Shown here piece after piece: positions 5,539-7,565 of a DNA stretch of 7,565 nucleotides. Origin of the DNA: JBAXHO01 sp037138855. Its GTDB lineage: Bacteria; Patescibacteriota; Dojkabacteria; B142; OLB20. The DNA lies in assembly GCA_037138855.1 (NCBI GenBank), contig JBAXHO010000079.1, positions 1 to 7,565 on the forward strand. The letters run 5' to 3'. The notes beneath the pieces are model-generated. The model searched no databases. It saw only the letters and a list, made by a program, of their open reading frames with translations, and was not told the origin of the DNA. Numbering within the stretch: position 1 is the stretch's first letter; each line of letters starts with the position of its first letter. The position numbers were made by a program, and so were the translations under genes.

Positions 5539-5564
5539 AAAAAAAACAACCTTGCGGTTGTTTT
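5539..5564 (-). terminator. Intrinsic terminator of the rRNA operon
   Basis: AAAACAACC (5543-5551) and GGTTGTTTT (5556-5564) form a perfect 9-bp stem. On the minus strand the loop is GCAA, a GNRA tetraloop, and a run of T follows. It begins 6 bp beyond the 3' end of 5S rRNA, as expected for the end of the operon. Confidence 0.92.
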
Positions 5565-5570
5565 CTTTGT

Positions 5571-5688
5571 TCTGGCGATGACCTATTTTCCCGCTCCGTT
5601 GCCAGAGAAGTATCATCGGCGCGGCAGCGTTTCACTTCTCTGTTCGGGATGGGAAGAGGTGGTGCCACTGCGCTACAATCACCAGATA
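5571..5688 (-). rRNA. rrf: 5S ribosomal RNA
   Basis: The sequence aligns by eye with bacterial 5S along its whole length of about 118 nt. Conserved stretches on the plus strand include CATCGGCGC, GCGTTTCACTTCT, GTTCGGGATGGG and AGGTGG. The ends pair to form helix I: TCTGG at 5571-5575 with CCAGA at 5682-5686. It follows 23S on the same strand after a 276-bp spacer and is followed by the operon terminator. The boundaries are good to about 2 nt. The 5' end overlaps a strong hairpin in the precursor (see findings). Open reading frames across it are chance. Confidence 0.95.
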
Positions 5689-5726
5689 CCGTTAAGAAAG
5701 CAGGGGGCTTTTATAACGGTATCTGG
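5682..5726 (-). promoter_or_regulatory. Precursor hairpin overlapping the 5S 5' end
   Basis: A perfect 13-bp inverted repeat (5682-5694 with 5714-5726) encloses a second 5-bp stem, AAAGC/GCTTT, with a G-rich loop (C-rich in the RNA). Seven bases of the mature 5S end lie inside it. It probably directs processing of the 5S precursor. Confidence 0.65.
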
Positions 5727-5730
5727 CGTC

Positions 5731-5753
5731 CTCAGCAATACTTTATTGCTGAG
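5731..5753 (-). promoter_or_regulatory. Perfect 10-bp hairpin in the 23S-5S spacer
   Basis: CTCAGCAATA (5731-5740) and TATTGCTGAG (5744-5753) pair perfectly around a 3-base loop. No T tract follows on the minus strand, so it is more likely an RNA-processing or anti-termination structure than a terminator. Confidence 0.65.
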
Positions 5754-5763
5754 AAACGTAGAT

Positions 5764-5775
5764 TGTTAAAGAACA
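5764..5775 (-). promoter_or_regulatory. boxA-like antitermination site
   Basis: The minus strand reads TGTTCTTTAACAATC, differing by one base from the E. coli rRNA boxA TGCTCTTTAACAAT. BoxA RNA binds NusB and ribosomal protein S10 and prevents early termination in rRNA operons. Here it lies between 23S and 5S, just before the two hairpins. The match is by eye; function is inferred. Confidence 0.55.
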
Positions 5776-5800
5776 AACTTAATAGACATCTATAAAAATA

Positions 5801-5828
5801 GTTAGAAGTTAATAGCTAAAAGAGAGAA
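5801..5828. repeat. Heptamer array, left arm (GTTANNA type)
   Basis: Units GTTAGAA, GTTAATA and GCTAAAA start at 5801, 5808 and 5815, exactly 7 apart, followed by a weak unit, GAGAGAA. It is the approximate reverse complement of the array at 5850-5874. Confidence 0.65.
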
Positions 5829-5849
5829 AATATAATCACAATTTTCTGA

Positions 5850-5874
5850 TAACTTTTAACTAATAACCACTATC
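5850..5874. repeat. Heptamer array, right arm (TAACNNN type)
   Basis: TAAC occurs at 5850, 5857 and 5864, and TATC at 5871, exactly 7 bases apart. About 16 of 22 bases can pair with the left arm, so the two could fold into an imperfect stem in the rRNA precursor. Confidence 0.65.
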
Positions 5875-5916
5875 TTTTATTTCACTCGAACTATTCTAAT
5901 TCATGGAGGTTCCGTT

Positions 5917-5960
5917 TTGCACATTATAGATCAATGCAAGCATCGATCTATTCTGTGCAA
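5917..5960 (-). promoter_or_regulatory. Near-palindromic hairpin just after the 23S 3' end
   Basis: TTGCACA (5917-5923) pairs with TGTGCAA (5954-5960). After a 2x2 mismatch, ATAGATC (5926-5932) pairs with GATCTAT (5945-5951), and the centre ATGC/GCAT is also self-complementary. There is no T tract, so it is not a terminator. Its place about 5 nt from the mature 23S end suggests a processing signal. Confidence 0.6.
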
Positions 5961-5964
5961 TAAA

Positions 5965-7565
<1,601 letters not shown>

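Noticed and set aside
5375..5769. Open frames over the 5S gene and its flanks
   Set aside because: They run through 5S rRNA and its hairpins; chance coding.
5689..5964. tRNA gene in the 23S-5S spacer
   Set aside because: No cloverleaf, TTCGA loop or CCA end was found. The stems present are simple hairpins.

Overview
This window looks like chromosomal DNA from a bacterium with a compact genome, most plausibly a Candidate Phyla Radiation (Patescibacteria, Microgenomates-like) organism. The evidence is a short four-domain ribosomal protein S1 (403 residues), very short intergenic gaps, small uncharacterised helical proteins, and gene starts with no Shine-Dalgarno sequence. This placement is an inference; the 16S gene is not present to confirm it.

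Layout. Positions 1-262 are a spacer of degenerate repeats, a REP-like palindrome and the terminator of the S1 gene. The S1 gene (263-1474, minus) has a strong extended -10 promoter in the 133-bp divergent gap. Next comes a visibly AT-richer cassette of five unrecognised genes. Two are on the plus strand (1608-2350, overlapping TAATG junction) and three on the minus strand (4250-2358, near-contiguous operon with its own promoter), and the two groups converge with only 7 bp between stop codons. Two of the five proteins carry glycine/alanine-rich hydrophobic segments, and the other three look soluble and helical. Upstream of the minus-strand operon lies a frameshifted ribbon-helix-helix (CopG-like) antitoxin-type gene (4458-4635, minus), still with a good promoter and a direct-repeat operator. 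It is followed by more repeats, a small unknown gene (4868-5119, minus) and a 420-bp gene-poor stretch with two hairpins.

The right third is the 3' part of a ribosomal RNA operon on the minus strand: 23S rRNA (running off the right edge, about E. coli position 1310 to the 3' end), a 276-bp spacer full of structure, 5S rRNA and a strong intrinsic terminator. The spacer holds a 23S-proximal hairpin, a pair of inverted heptamer arrays, a boxA-like antitermination site and two hairpins in front of 5S. No tRNA gene was seen.

The most distinctive signal is a set of degenerate tandem repeats with an exact 7-base period, found only in intergenic spacers: downstream of S1, around the small gene at 4868-5119, and inside the 23S-5S spacer. 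Different spacers use different heptamers but keep the same period. The second is the unknown five-gene cassette. The third is the A9-tract frameshift in an otherwise well-preserved regulator with intact control sites.
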